Origin: a bacterium
GTDB taxonomy: Bacteria > Planctomycetota > SZUA-567
DNA length: 64,000 nt
Reading direction: 5' to 3'
NCBI GenBank assembly: GCA_003245715.1
Contig: QKCJ01000024.1
Coordinates: 124,001-188,000 of the forward strand
In this document: positions 49,883 to 57,602 of the stretch, one piece after another
How positions within the stretch are numbered: position 1 is the stretch's first letter
Layout: every line of letters begins with the position of its first letter
Made by a program: the position numbers and the translations under genes
The notes under the pieces: generated by a model
What the model was told of the DNA's origin: nothing
The model's input: the letters and a program-made list of their open reading frames with translations, nothing else
The model's database searches: none

Positions 49883-51106
49883 CTAATTACTGTTCTCTTT
49901 ATCGTCCTCTCCTTTACCGGAATCATTTTTTTTATCGCTATTATTATTGCTCCTAGCCTGAGGCTCTCTTGGCTTCTGGCTATCGTTGCGCTTGTCGCGT
50001 GGCGAAGTATTCGGTGCCACCGGGACATTTTTCTTTCGGGAGATTATGTCATTGGCATTGATAACCTCACGGCTGCCATCGCGCAACTCGATTGTGACAT
50101 TCTGGCTGAGGGTCTCTGTAGAAAGAACCCGGCCACTCACCTCCCCGGTTTCAACAAGATCATTTTTATACGGCAGGGATTTTTTATTCTCTTTATATAC
50201 CTCATCCTCAAAGCGCAGACAGCACATCAGCCTTCCGCAGTGACCGCTGATCTTGGTCGGATCAAGCGTGCTTTTCTGGATCTTTGCCATGCGCATGGTA
50301 ACCGGCTCAAGCTCACGGATAAAGCTGCGGCAGCAAAGCTCGCGCCCGCAATGCTCATAATCAGAGAGCATCCGCGCTTCGTCACGCACCCCGATCTGGC
50401 GCATCTCAATACGGGTGCGGTAACGCCGCGCAAGATCCTTGACCAACTCGCGGAAATCAACCCGCCCGTCAGCAAGGAAATAAAATATTATCTTGTCGCC
50501 GCCAAAAAGATGCTCAATACCCGCCATCTTCATCGGCATATCACGCTCCGCCACTTTGGACTTACAGTAAGCAAGCTCTTCAGATTCCTTGCTCTTCTCA
50601 ATATGTTCAAGGAGGTTTTTATCACTTTCAGTTGCAATGCGGATAACCTCGCCAAGCCCTCTGGGAGAATTTGCCGAAGGCATGGGCTTGTGGACGACGA
50701 TACCAAAATCCTCGCCGCGCGAACTTTTGACAATGACCATGTCATTAAGCCGGATGCCGGGGAAATCAGCCACAAAATTCTCGGTAATCCCCATCTTGCT
50801 GTAATGAACAGAAACAACAAAGTACGGGCCGTCGCCGTCACTTACCGACTTCGGCGGAATATAAACAATCTCCTCACCAGCACAACCGCCGCACGCTCCG
50901 TCCTTGCCACCGGTATTGCCGCAGCAGCATGAAGCCTCTGATTTATCAGCCTTAGCACCCGCGCAACCACCAGAACACGCACAAGCGCCCTCATGGTTAT
51001 CAGTACCGCCGTTCTCCGCTCCAGCCTGATTGCCGCTTTCATTTATTGCGCCGCTTTTATCTGCCGCACCGGAATTTTCACCGGCGGCAGTAGAATCACT
51101 TTCCAT
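49883..51106 (-). CDS. PSP1-domain protein (RicT/YaaT-like) with Cys-rich N-terminus
   Basis: 407 residues from ATG 51106 (AGGA upstream). The PSP1 core (about 95-345) contains FGIVVHKP, YFLADGRVDFRELVKDLA, YEHCGRELCCRSF and GHCGRLMCCLRFE, with the Cys sets typical of RicT-like proteins, whose complex in Bacillus carries Fe-S clusters and acts in RNA processing. The first 85 residues are low complexity and unusually rich in Cys, Gly and Ala (ACACSGGCAG and SCCCGN), and the tail after 350 is charged and disordered. It sits next to holB and tmk, the common placement of this family. Confidence 0.85.
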   Translation of the reverse strand: MESDSTAAGENSGAADKSGAINESGNQAGAENGGTDNHEGACACSGGCAGAKADKSEASCCCGNTGGKDGACGGCAGEEIVYIPPKSVSDGDGPYFVVSVHYSKMGITENFVADFPGIRLNDMVIVKSSRGEDFGIVVHKPMPSANSPRGLGEVIRIATESDKNLLEHIEKSKESEELAYCKSKVAERDMPMKMAGIEHLFGGDKIIFYFLADGRVDFRELVKDLARRYRTRIEMRQIGVRDEARMLSDYEHCGRELCCRSFIRELEPVTMRMAKIQKSTLDPTKISGHCGRLMCCLRFEDEVYKENKKSLPYKNDLVETGEVSGRVLSTETLSQNVTIELRDGSREVINANDIISRKKNVPVAPNTSPRDKRNDSQKPREPQARSNNNSDKKNDSGKGEDDKENSN

Positions 51107-51189
51107 AAACTTCAATCCTGTATTAACCTCTGAAATAAGAAATATTATAAACCGGCTGCAAAAAAACCTGCCCCGGACAAAACATAAAA

Positions 51190-52173
51190 CTATCTGCGCA
51201 TCGCAGTAAGCGTGTCAAGCACCGTGTTATAAACCACCAGTTCCGGGCGCACATTGGCGGACAATTCCTCGCCGGCCTGCCAAAGCGTCAGAAGCGCACG
51301 ATACCCTGCCCGCGGCGACAACCCGCCACGAAGAGCGCGCCTGACATATAGAGCCATCAGATTAAAATATCGCCCCGCCAGCACACGGCGGTCACGGGCG
51401 TTTTTACTGACACTCAGGCGGTTATTGATCTCTTCTGCGAACCGGACCATATTGACCGGCGTCTTCTCACGCTCCAGCCAGTCGCTCAGCCAGTTCCAGT
51501 TCTCAACCATCTCCCCGTCATTCATCTGCAGGGCGATTCCCAGCGAACCCTCACTAAGCGCGGCAAGAAGTCTGGCCTGAGAAGGCTCAATCCCTTTAAG
51601 CTCAACCAGCGCCGCACCAAGTTCAAACTCGGCAAGCGGAGCCAGGCCAACCCTCCGGCAACGGCTGACAATTGTCCCCAGCACCCGGTCACGCGCGGAG
51701 GTCGTGAGAATAATCAGACTGTTCTCCGGCGGCTCTTCAAGCGTCTTTAAAAACGCATTGGCCGAAGCATCATTCATCCGCTCGGCATCAGGTATCACGC
51801 AGACCTTACCGGCCTGCAGCATCGGACGAAGGCGCATAAAATCAAGTACCGGCGTATGCTCGGGTGCGTCGCCACCGCTGCGGTCAACAAAGTGCCTGAT
51901 ACCCAGATCATTATCCTCGCGCGGCAGTTCAAGATAATCCGGATGCGAGCCGCCTTTGAGCATTACACAGCTCTTGCATCCGCCACACGCGTCATTATCC
52001 CGCGGACTGTGGCACAAATACCGTGCCGCTAGTGCCCGGGCAAGGGTAACACGCCCCACCCCCTCCGGCCCTTCAAGCAGATACGCGTGATTGAGACGGT
52101 TACGCTCAAATGACATACGCAGACTGTCAACCGCCATCTGCTGTCCGATTATGGTGCTAAAAGAGTAAATCAA
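51190..52173 (-). CDS. holB: DNA polymerase III delta-prime subunit
   Basis: Clamp-loader subunit. The best start is TTG 52173, just after GGAGAAG, giving 327 residues and a 17-base overlap with the 3' end of tmk; the frame is open further upstream only because it runs inside tmk. The nucleotide loop GPEGVGRVTLAR has Arg in place of the usual Lys, as expected for a non-catalytic delta-prime. A zinc site is present in CHSPRDNDACGGCKSC. The C-terminal helical collar domain follows. Pairing with tmk and a PSP1 gene is a widespread arrangement. Confidence 0.88.
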   Translation of the reverse strand: MIYSFSTIIGQQMAVDSLRMSFERNRLNHAYLLEGPEGVGRVTLARALAARYLCHSPRDNDACGGCKSCVMLKGGSHPDYLELPREDNDLGIRHFVDRSGGDAPEHTPVLDFMRLRPMLQAGKVCVIPDAERMNDASANAFLKTLEEPPENSLIILTTSARDRVLGTIVSRCRRVGLAPLAEFELGAALVELKGIEPSQARLLAALSEGSLGIALQMNDGEMVENWNWLSDWLEREKTPVNMVRFAEEINNRLSVSKNARDRRVLAGRYFNLMALYVRRALRGGLSPRAGYRALLTLWQAGEELSANVRPELVVYNTVLDTLTAMRR

Positions 52174-52771
52174 TCTTCTCCAGTACCTCTTTCTTGACCT
52201 CGAGAATAGACTCAGTAGCGTCAATTATCGTCGCCCGGCTCGGGGGCATTGTGTCAAACATCCCAAGATAACGCTGTCTGACCTCTTCCATATAAAAGAC
52301 CCCCTTCTGCTCCATCCGGTCAGGATTCCTGCCGGCACGCCTCAGGCCGTCTTCAGCGGGGATATCAAGATAAATGATATGGTCAGGCTCAAGCCCGCCG
52401 CAGCCGGTCATTACCGTTGCCCGCAGGACTTCCTCAGAGATCTCGCCCGCAACCCCCTGATAAGCAAGGGTCGAATAGATATAGCGGTCACTGATAACAA
52501 TTTCGCCGCGCGCAAGAGCCGGCCGGATAACCTCGCCAACAAGCTGCGCCCGGCTGGCAGAATACAACAACAGTTCCGTAAGAGGGGTCATTGCTTCGTT
52601 TTTGGGGTCAAGCAGAACCTTGCGTAGCTGCTGCCCGATCTCAGTGCCGCCCGGATCATAGACAAAACGGGCTTTAATACCCTTGACCCGCAAATGCTCG
52701 CGCACCTCTTCAATCATGGTTGACTTGCCCGAACCATCCGTTCCCTCAAAGACAATAAACTTAGCACTCAT
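52157..52771 (-). CDS. tmk: Thymidylate kinase
   Basis: Phosphorylates dTMP to dTDP. 204 residues with P-loop FEGTDGSGKST (about 8-18), DRYIYSTLAYQG (about 95), and YLDIPAEDGLRR. The lid region RNPDRMEQKG is present. Length is standard. It overlaps holB at its 3' end. Ribosome site weak. Confidence 0.95.
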   Translation of the reverse strand: MSAKFIVFEGTDGSGKSTMIEEVREHLRVKGIKARFVYDPGGTEIGQQLRKVLLDPKNEAMTPLTELLLYSASRAQLVGEVIRPALARGEIVISDRYIYSTLAYQGVAGEISEEVLRATVMTGCGGLEPDHIIYLDIPAEDGLRRAGRNPDRMEQKGVFYMEEVRQRYLGMFDTMPPSRATIIDATESILEVKKEVLEKIDLLF

Positions 52772-52952
52772 CGGTTATCAATCAGCCTTATCTCTATTCA
52801 GCGGCCGGAGCCGTTCGTGTGTTAATAAAAATTACTCAAACAGTCAAATTCAACAATTCCGGGAAGGATTTTCCCAAGGCAAGATTATACATTCAAAAAG
52901 AAGCAATTCAAAGCATAATCCAGCCCCGAAAGGAAAATAATCTCCTGAAAAA

Positions 52953-54239
52953 TCAGGCTTTCTCCGGCTCTGCATCCCCTGCTTCGTCACTGTCAAGCGG
53001 GGGCATTTTCTGTGTCTCGGCAAGGCGGGCATCAGATACATTGGCACAATCCCGCCCAGTCCCAGCCGATTCTTTCGCAACGACGACATCTTCAGATAAT
53101 TCATCATCATATAAATCGTCGCCACCCTCGCTAATGCCTCCACCGGCATCCAGAATAAACCTCTTGTAATAAGCAAGCAGAAGGCAGGTCATCGGCAGCG
53201 CAACCAGTAACCCCAGTACTCCCAGCAATTTACCCCAGATCGAAAGCGAAAGAATCATTATCGCCGGGCTGAGACCGGTCACATCCCCCATTATCCGCGG
53301 GGTCAGCAGAAGATCCTGAATCGCCTGAGCGACAATAAAAACCACCAGCACCTGCGCCATAATAAACCAGAAGCTCTCACCGGAGTCAAGCGACTTGGCA
53401 AACGCAAGCGTAACCGCCGGAACCAGACCGATTGTCTGCAGATACGGAACCATATTAAGCAGGCCGATAAAGAGACCAAGCAGCACCCCAAGAGGTAGGC
53501 CGATAATGCCAAAACCGATAGCAAAGACAATACCCACCAGCGCCGCGATTGTCGCCTGTGCGCGGAAATAACGGTTCATGTTATAGTCAAATTCGCGGAC
53601 GAAACTTATAACCGTATCCCGGTACTGCGGCGGTATTAAAGTCTTCCACTTGCGCCTGACCTGCTGGAAGTCAAGCATCAGAAAGATCAGGTATAAAAAA
53701 ACCACCGTAAGACCGACGACACCGAGAATGATACTGACCGCTGTAGAAATAATCCCCTTGCCAATCGGCAGAACCTTCTCGCTGAGTCCGCGCAGGCTGT
53801 CCAGAAGCCGCTCTGAAGTCAGATACTCCTGGAAATTGGCCGTATTGATAAAGGCCTTGAACTCAGACCAGAACTGGGCCGGGATATATTCGGTTGCTTT
53901 TTTGGCAAGATCCTTGTTAGCCAGCAAGTCCTTTATCATCAGAATCAAATTATGGACTTCATTGACAATCATCGGAATGACAATATAGCAGCCGATAGTT
54001 ATTACAGAGGTAACCACCAGTAACGTAAGCAGTACCGCCGCCAGACGGTTACGCACCCCGATACGCTGAAAAAGAATGACAATCGGATTGAAGAGGTACG
54101 CCAGCAGAAAAGCTACCGCAAACGGGACAAGCACATTACTCAGATACCCCAGAAGAAGTATCAGCACGATAACAACCGCCAACCCCATTCCAAGACGCAC
54201 CACACGGTCAAAGGTATATGGCCGGTTATCAAAAATCAT
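52953..54239 (-). CDS. AI-2E family transporter
   Basis: 428 residues from ATG 54239 (AGGAG six bases upstream). It has six to eight membrane segments in the family pattern: two at the N-terminus (LGMGLAVVIVLILLLGYL; VPFAVAFLLAYLFNPIV), LLTLLVVTSVITIG, and a C-terminal group (LVGIVFAIGFGIIGLPLGVLLGLFIG). The central cytoplasmic helical region and the conserved PYLQTIGLVPA are visible. Family members export autoinducer-like molecules or exchange Na+/H+; substrate not predictable. The C-terminal tail (about 380-428) is acidic and disordered. Followed by tmk after 180 bases. Confidence 0.85.
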   Translation of the reverse strand: MIFDNRPYTFDRVVRLGMGLAVVIVLILLLGYLSNVLVPFAVAFLLAYLFNPIVILFQRIGVRNRLAAVLLTLLVVTSVITIGCYIVIPMIVNEVHNLILMIKDLLANKDLAKKATEYIPAQFWSEFKAFINTANFQEYLTSERLLDSLRGLSEKVLPIGKGIISTAVSIILGVVGLTVVFLYLIFLMLDFQQVRRKWKTLIPPQYRDTVISFVREFDYNMNRYFRAQATIAALVGIVFAIGFGIIGLPLGVLLGLFIGLLNMVPYLQTIGLVPAVTLAFAKSLDSGESFWFIMAQVLVVFIVAQAIQDLLLTPRIMGDVTGLSPAIMILSLSIWGKLLGVLGLLVALPMTCLLLAYYKRFILDAGGGISEGGDDLYDDELSEDVVVAKESAGTGRDCANVSDARLAETQKMPPLDSDEAGDAEPEKA

Positions 54240-54668
54240 TGCACACTCCTTTTTCTGTTCCGCTATTTCCCGTGACACAAGCTAAAAAAAACTGCACAGT
54301 CAGCTGACTAAAACAAAAAACCACTCACACGCCAGTAACGCCAACTTAAGACGGTACAAAATGAATACTCAATCCCCGCACAGCAGCACAGGGTTACACA
54401 ACAACCACCCGCCAGATGCAGTTACAGACTTTCCCCAAAAAACAGGACGCAAAAAATGAAGCAAAAGTCTTATCCACACTTCCTTAAAATTATAGCTATA
54501 CATGAAGCTAATTAAAGCATAAAAAAATTCCCGAAAAACTCATTTTAAACAGCTTACATAATTCGTATAAACAGAATATTAAAATTACATATCCGGCAAA
54601 CAGCCATTTGTCTCATTTATCTCCTTTTATTCAATAGATTTATGAAAAATAATTATTATTCGTTGGTA

Positions 54669-54697
54669 TTGAATTTCCTATTTTGTATAATTCACAA
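54669..54697 (+). promoter_or_regulatory. Candidate promoter for a short leader or small RNA
   Basis: TTGGTA is followed after 17 bases by a perfect TATAAT (in TTTTGTATAATTCAC, about 54688-54693). Transcription would start near 54700 and reach the UUCG terminator within about 65 bases. Coordinates are good to a few bases. Confidence 0.5.
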
Positions 54698-54722
54698 TAA
54701 CTTAAATTTTCCCCTCAGCCGT

Positions 54723-54764
54723 GGCGGGGCAGTTTGACTTCGGTCATTCTCCCCGCCTTTTTTT
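54723..54764 (+). terminator. Strong UUCG-loop terminator or attenuator
   Basis: GGCGGGG (54723-54729) pairs with CCCCGCC (54751-54757); the inner stem closes on GAC-TTCG-GTC, a UUCG tetraloop, and seven T residues follow. An upstream CCCC (in TTTTCCCCTCAG) could pair with the same GGGG, so an alternative anti-terminator fold is possible. No plus-strand gene precedes it within 400 bases, so it either ends a small RNA or attenuates the amidase transcript. Confidence 0.7.
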
Positions 54765-55055
54765 ATACATATTCAACAAACCCGTAGTTTCTATTACACC
54801 AGAATGGCAGTTTTTACAATCAAATGATAATCTATCCACAGGATTATCGGACCTCGAATGTCCCATTTTACCCCATATTTATCATTCTCTTTCGGAATGC
54901 CGACAAAGGTTGAAAAGAGTTGGCCGAATTATGCCGATAGAAGCTAAACATCAAGTTTAACAGAGGATTTTTCTGACCGGTTTTAGTCAAATATACAGGA
55001 TGATGCCTCATCTGTATTATCCAGCTCTCCGGCCAACTAAAGGTATAAGCTTAAT

Positions 55056-55841
55056 ATGGAGCGTCGAGATTTTGTAAAGTTAGCAGCGGCGGCACTGTCG
55101 GCTGGGTTTCTCAGCGGTTGTGCAGGTAAGGTTTTAGGGCCTTCACCACTGCTCCCCCCAAACTGTGGGGAAGAAGACGATGGCATCCAGGTCATGTCTG
55201 GCGGTCCATTTGACTATAACACCCCTTCAACAGACGGGTTGCAGCACCACAACGGGGTTATGATAAATCCTGAAGAGATAAGGAAACGCAGTTGCCCGTC
55301 TCCGCAGCCCCAGCTGCCGCAGACACATTCATTACAGGCGGTCTCCCGGAAACGCTGGCACGCCCAAAACAGTAAAATGTCGCGGATGCACCCGATGGGA
55401 ACCATTGAGCGTGTTACCATCCACCATGAAGGAAATCCTCAACCGAATTTTGATTCAACCCCCGGTCAGGTTGCCAGATCGCTGCGTCAAATTCAGAACG
55501 CGCATTTCAGGATTATGGCCGCCGGTGATATTGCCTATCATTTTATAATCGACCGTCAGGGGCTTATCTGGCAGGGAAGGGAACTCTGTTATCAGGGCGC
55601 GCACTCAAAAGGCAATAACAGCCACAATGTCGGTATAATGTGCCTTGGCAACTTCGACCTGCAACGCCCGACCGGCGCACAACTCTCGTCTCTGGAATCG
55701 TTATGCTCTGCGATGCTTCAGGGTTATGGTATTCCGCCATCACGTCTTTACGGCCACCGGGAACTGCGCCAGACCGCCTGCCCGGGTAACAACCTCTACC
55801 CGTACGTCAAAGATATGCGCAGCAAATTCAAGCGCGCCTGA
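55056..55841 (+). CDS. PGRP-type N-acetylmuramoyl-L-alanine amidase, Tat-exported lipoprotein
   Basis: 261 residues. The N-terminus ERRDFVKLAAAALSAG has the twin-arginine pattern and continues to the lipobox LSGC (about residue 22), so it is exported folded by Tat and lipid-anchored. The Amidase_2/PGRP domain (about 115-255) carries the zinc ligands in TIHHEGNPQ, GAHSKGNN and TACPGNN (His, His, Cys) and the catalytic Tyr region DIAYHFIID. It cleaves muropeptides or peptidoglycan in the periplasm. The middle (about 35-110) is Pro/Gln-rich linker. Its own terminator follows at 55884-55921. Confidence 0.9.
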   Translation: MERRDFVKLAAAALSAGFLSGCAGKVLGPSPLLPPNCGEEDDGIQVMSGGPFDYNTPSTDGLQHHNGVMINPEEIRKRSCPSPQPQLPQTHSLQAVSRKRWHAQNSKMSRMHPMGTIERVTIHHEGNPQPNFDSTPGQVARSLRQIQNAHFRIMAAGDIAYHFIIDRQGLIWQGRELCYQGAHSKGNNSHNVGIMCLGNFDLQRPTGAQLSSLESLCSAMLQGYGIPPSRLYGHRELRQTACPGNNLYPYVKDMRSKFKRA

Positions 55842-55883
55842 TTAATCATTCTTGACTGAAGGCGGCAATTAGCTAAAACTTGA

Positions 55884-55921
55884 TACCCTGCACTGGTGCA
55901 AACTCGTGCAGGTATTTTTTT
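55884..55921 (+). terminator. Terminator after the PGRP-type amidase gene
   Basis: TACCCTGCAC (55884-55893) pairs with GTGCAGGTA (55906-55914), one extra C bulged, followed by seven T residues. Confidence 0.85.
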
Positions 55922-55955
55922 GGGGCAGAAATCAAACTAAAAAAGAGGATCAGCT

Positions 55956-56768
55956 ATGATAAAGAAAATACTACTAACAATTACTGCGGCGTTTTTACTG
56001 GCAGCGCCCACTCTGCACTCAGCGGAAAATAAAGCAAGCGACAAGAACACCAGCAGCAAGCTGACTCAGATTTCAACGCTGCAGGCATTGCTTGAAAGCT
56101 GCTATGAGGGGATTATCACCGCAGGCGAACTGAAGAAGCTCGGCACCTACGGCATCGGCACCTTCAATGATCTTGACGGCGAGATGATTATGTATAATGG
56201 CGAAATTTATAAGGCGCGCGCAACCGGCGAGGTGGTTAAAGTCGAGGACAGCCAGACCATTCCCTTTGCCAATGTCAGCCTGATTGGTCAGGAGCAGATC
56301 GCCGCGGGTACAGAGATATCAGGAAGCTGCGGCTCTTTTTCCGACCTGAAAAACGCGATACTGAAAAACATCAAAAATTACAATGTTCCGCACTGTGTTA
56401 TTATTAATTTCAATTCGGCTAAAATCAGGGTACGCTCAGTTCCGGCGCAGAAGCGGCCATACCCGAGACTGGTTGAGGTTGTCAAAAACCAGAAGGTCTT
56501 TGAGAATGACAAGATCAACGGCGTCCTGATCGGCTTTTATTTTCCGAAGTATTTTCAGGGAATAAACGCGACAGGTTTTCATCTGCATTTTCTGAGTACT
56601 GACAAAAATTTCGGCGGGCATCTTCTTGAGATCAGCGGCAGTTATAACGTAGCCGCACTGCTCCCGCAGTATGAATTCAATATGCTGTTACCCAAAGAAG
56701 GCGACTTTGCCAAAGCCAGACTGTATGACAAAGCACACGAGAAGGAAATCAACAGGGTGGAAAAATAA
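55956..56768 (+). CDS. alsD: Alpha-acetolactate decarboxylase with signal peptide
   Basis: Converts alpha-acetolactate to acetoin. 270 residues; the first 23 form a signal peptide (IKKILLTITAAFLLAAPTLHSA), so the enzyme is predicted in the periplasm or outside. The ALDC fold is clear: GTFNDLDGEMIMYNGEIY, TIPFANVSLIG, RSVPAQKRPYPRL, and the zinc site GFHLHFLSTDKNFGGHLLE with three His. Most family members are cytoplasmic, although an exported enzyme is known from Brevibacillus. The last 20 bases overlap the convergent ispE gene. No acetolactate synthase large subunit lies beside it. Confidence 0.9.
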   Translation: MIKKILLTITAAFLLAAPTLHSAENKASDKNTSSKLTQISTLQALLESCYEGIITAGELKKLGTYGIGTFNDLDGEMIMYNGEIYKARATGEVVKVEDSQTIPFANVSLIGQEQIAAGTEISGSCGSFSDLKNAILKNIKNYNVPHCVIINFNSAKIRVRSVPAQKRPYPRLVEVVKNQKVFENDKINGVLIGFYFPKYFQGINATGFHLHFLSTDKNFGGHLLEISGSYNVAALLPQYEFNMLLPKEGDFAKARLYDKAHEKEINRVEK

Positions 56769-57597
56769 TCCGCTCTTTGAGGTGAGCAGGCAGTGCATTC
56801 AGGCGCGAATCGGGAACCAGCCAGCAACATGAACCGCTGCCGCTCATTCTGATACGGCAACCATGCGCAAGACACTCGCCCATAATATTTCGCTGCCGCG
56901 GCTCGAAGTTGAAGACCGCTTCCTCAAAACGGTTGAAGCTCTCGGAAAAATATTCAAAGTCGGGCAAACCATCTTCAAGTGCGGCAATAATTCCCGTACT
57001 GTCGCGCTGGTTAAAATTATCGGCGATCAGATTTTTAAAAGCCAGCGGCGTTGCGATCTTCCAGTCAGGGATAAGTATCGCCAAGCGCGGAGGTCTGACC
57101 CCGGTTAGCGGAGTAAGGATCTCTCCCCTGCCCCCGGCATGACAGACCCCGCCATAAAGAAAAAACGGCACATCACTGCCGACCTCAGCCGCAATATCAA
57201 GCAGTTCATCTCTGCACGCGCCGCAATTCCATAACGAATTACACAAGACCAACGCCGCCGCCGCATCAGAAGACCCGCCACCAAGCCCGCCGCCGTCAGG
57301 GATATTTTTCTGCAACATAAAACTCGCCCCCTGAGTAACGCCAAAACGCACAGCAAGTTTTTTCGCGGCTCTGATTATCAGATTGCTCTCATCAAGAGGT
57401 ATCGACGAATTATCACAGAGCAGAGAAAAGCCCACCGCAGGACTTACCGATAACTCGTCATAAAGATTCTCAACAACAGAAAAGACCGTATCCAGTTCAT
57501 GGAAATTATCCTCGCGCCTGCGTACAACCTCAAGAAAGAGATTGACCTTCGCGTAAGCCTTGGTGTGCAGGCTTGCGCCTTTACTGATTATTTCCAC
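56749..57597 (-). CDS. ispE: 4-diphosphocytidyl-2-C-methyl-D-erythritol kinase
   Basis: Kinase of the MEP isoprenoid pathway. 282 residues, GHMP fold: AYAKVNLFLEV at the N-terminus, the ATP loop IPDGGGLGGGSSDAAAAL (about 100-117), and the C-terminal MSGSGSCCW. The start is GTG 57597; its ribosome site AAGGA lies in the last codons of the upstream gene, so translation is coupled. The 3' end overlaps alsD by 20 bases in convergent orientation. Confidence 0.94.
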   Translation of the reverse strand: MEIISKGASLHTKAYAKVNLFLEVVRRREDNFHELDTVFSVVENLYDELSVSPAVGFSLLCDNSSIPLDESNLIIRAAKKLAVRFGVTQGASFMLQKNIPDGGGLGGGSSDAAAALVLCNSLWNCGACRDELLDIAAEVGSDVPFFLYGGVCHAGGRGEILTPLTGVRPPRLAILIPDWKIATPLAFKNLIADNFNQRDSTGIIAALEDGLPDFEYFSESFNRFEEAVFNFEPRQRNIMGECLAHGCRIRMSGSGSCCWLVPDSRLNALPAHLKERIIFPPC

Positions 57598-57602
57598 GCC
57601 GG

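Larger units (their letters stand above)
54240..55055. other. Long gene-free region between AI-2E gene and amidase gene
   Basis: No accepted gene in about 800 bases. It contains a perfect 12-base palindrome AGTCAGCTGACT (54298-54309) upstream of the AI-2E gene, one perfect DnaA-type nonamer TTATCCACA (near 54471) and one imperfect copy (CTATCCACA near 54833), a promoter at about 54669-54697 and a strong terminator at 54723-54764. Beyond the terminator, about 290 bases lead to the amidase gene without an obvious second promoter. Confidence 0.45.

Noticed and set aside
49820-50932. 370-residue plus-strand open frame
   Set aside because: It lies antisense to the PSP1 gene, whose motifs are clear; no ribosome site and no recognisable domain.
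54721-54960. 79-residue open frame starting inside the UUCG hairpin
   Set aside because: It begins in the terminator stem, has no ribosome site and its translation shows no domain.
54240-55055. Replication origin, because of TTATCCACA near 54471 and CTATCCACA near 54833
   Set aside because: Only one perfect and one imperfect DnaA-type box lie about 360 bases apart, without dnaA/dnaN/gidA neighbours or a clear unwinding repeat array.
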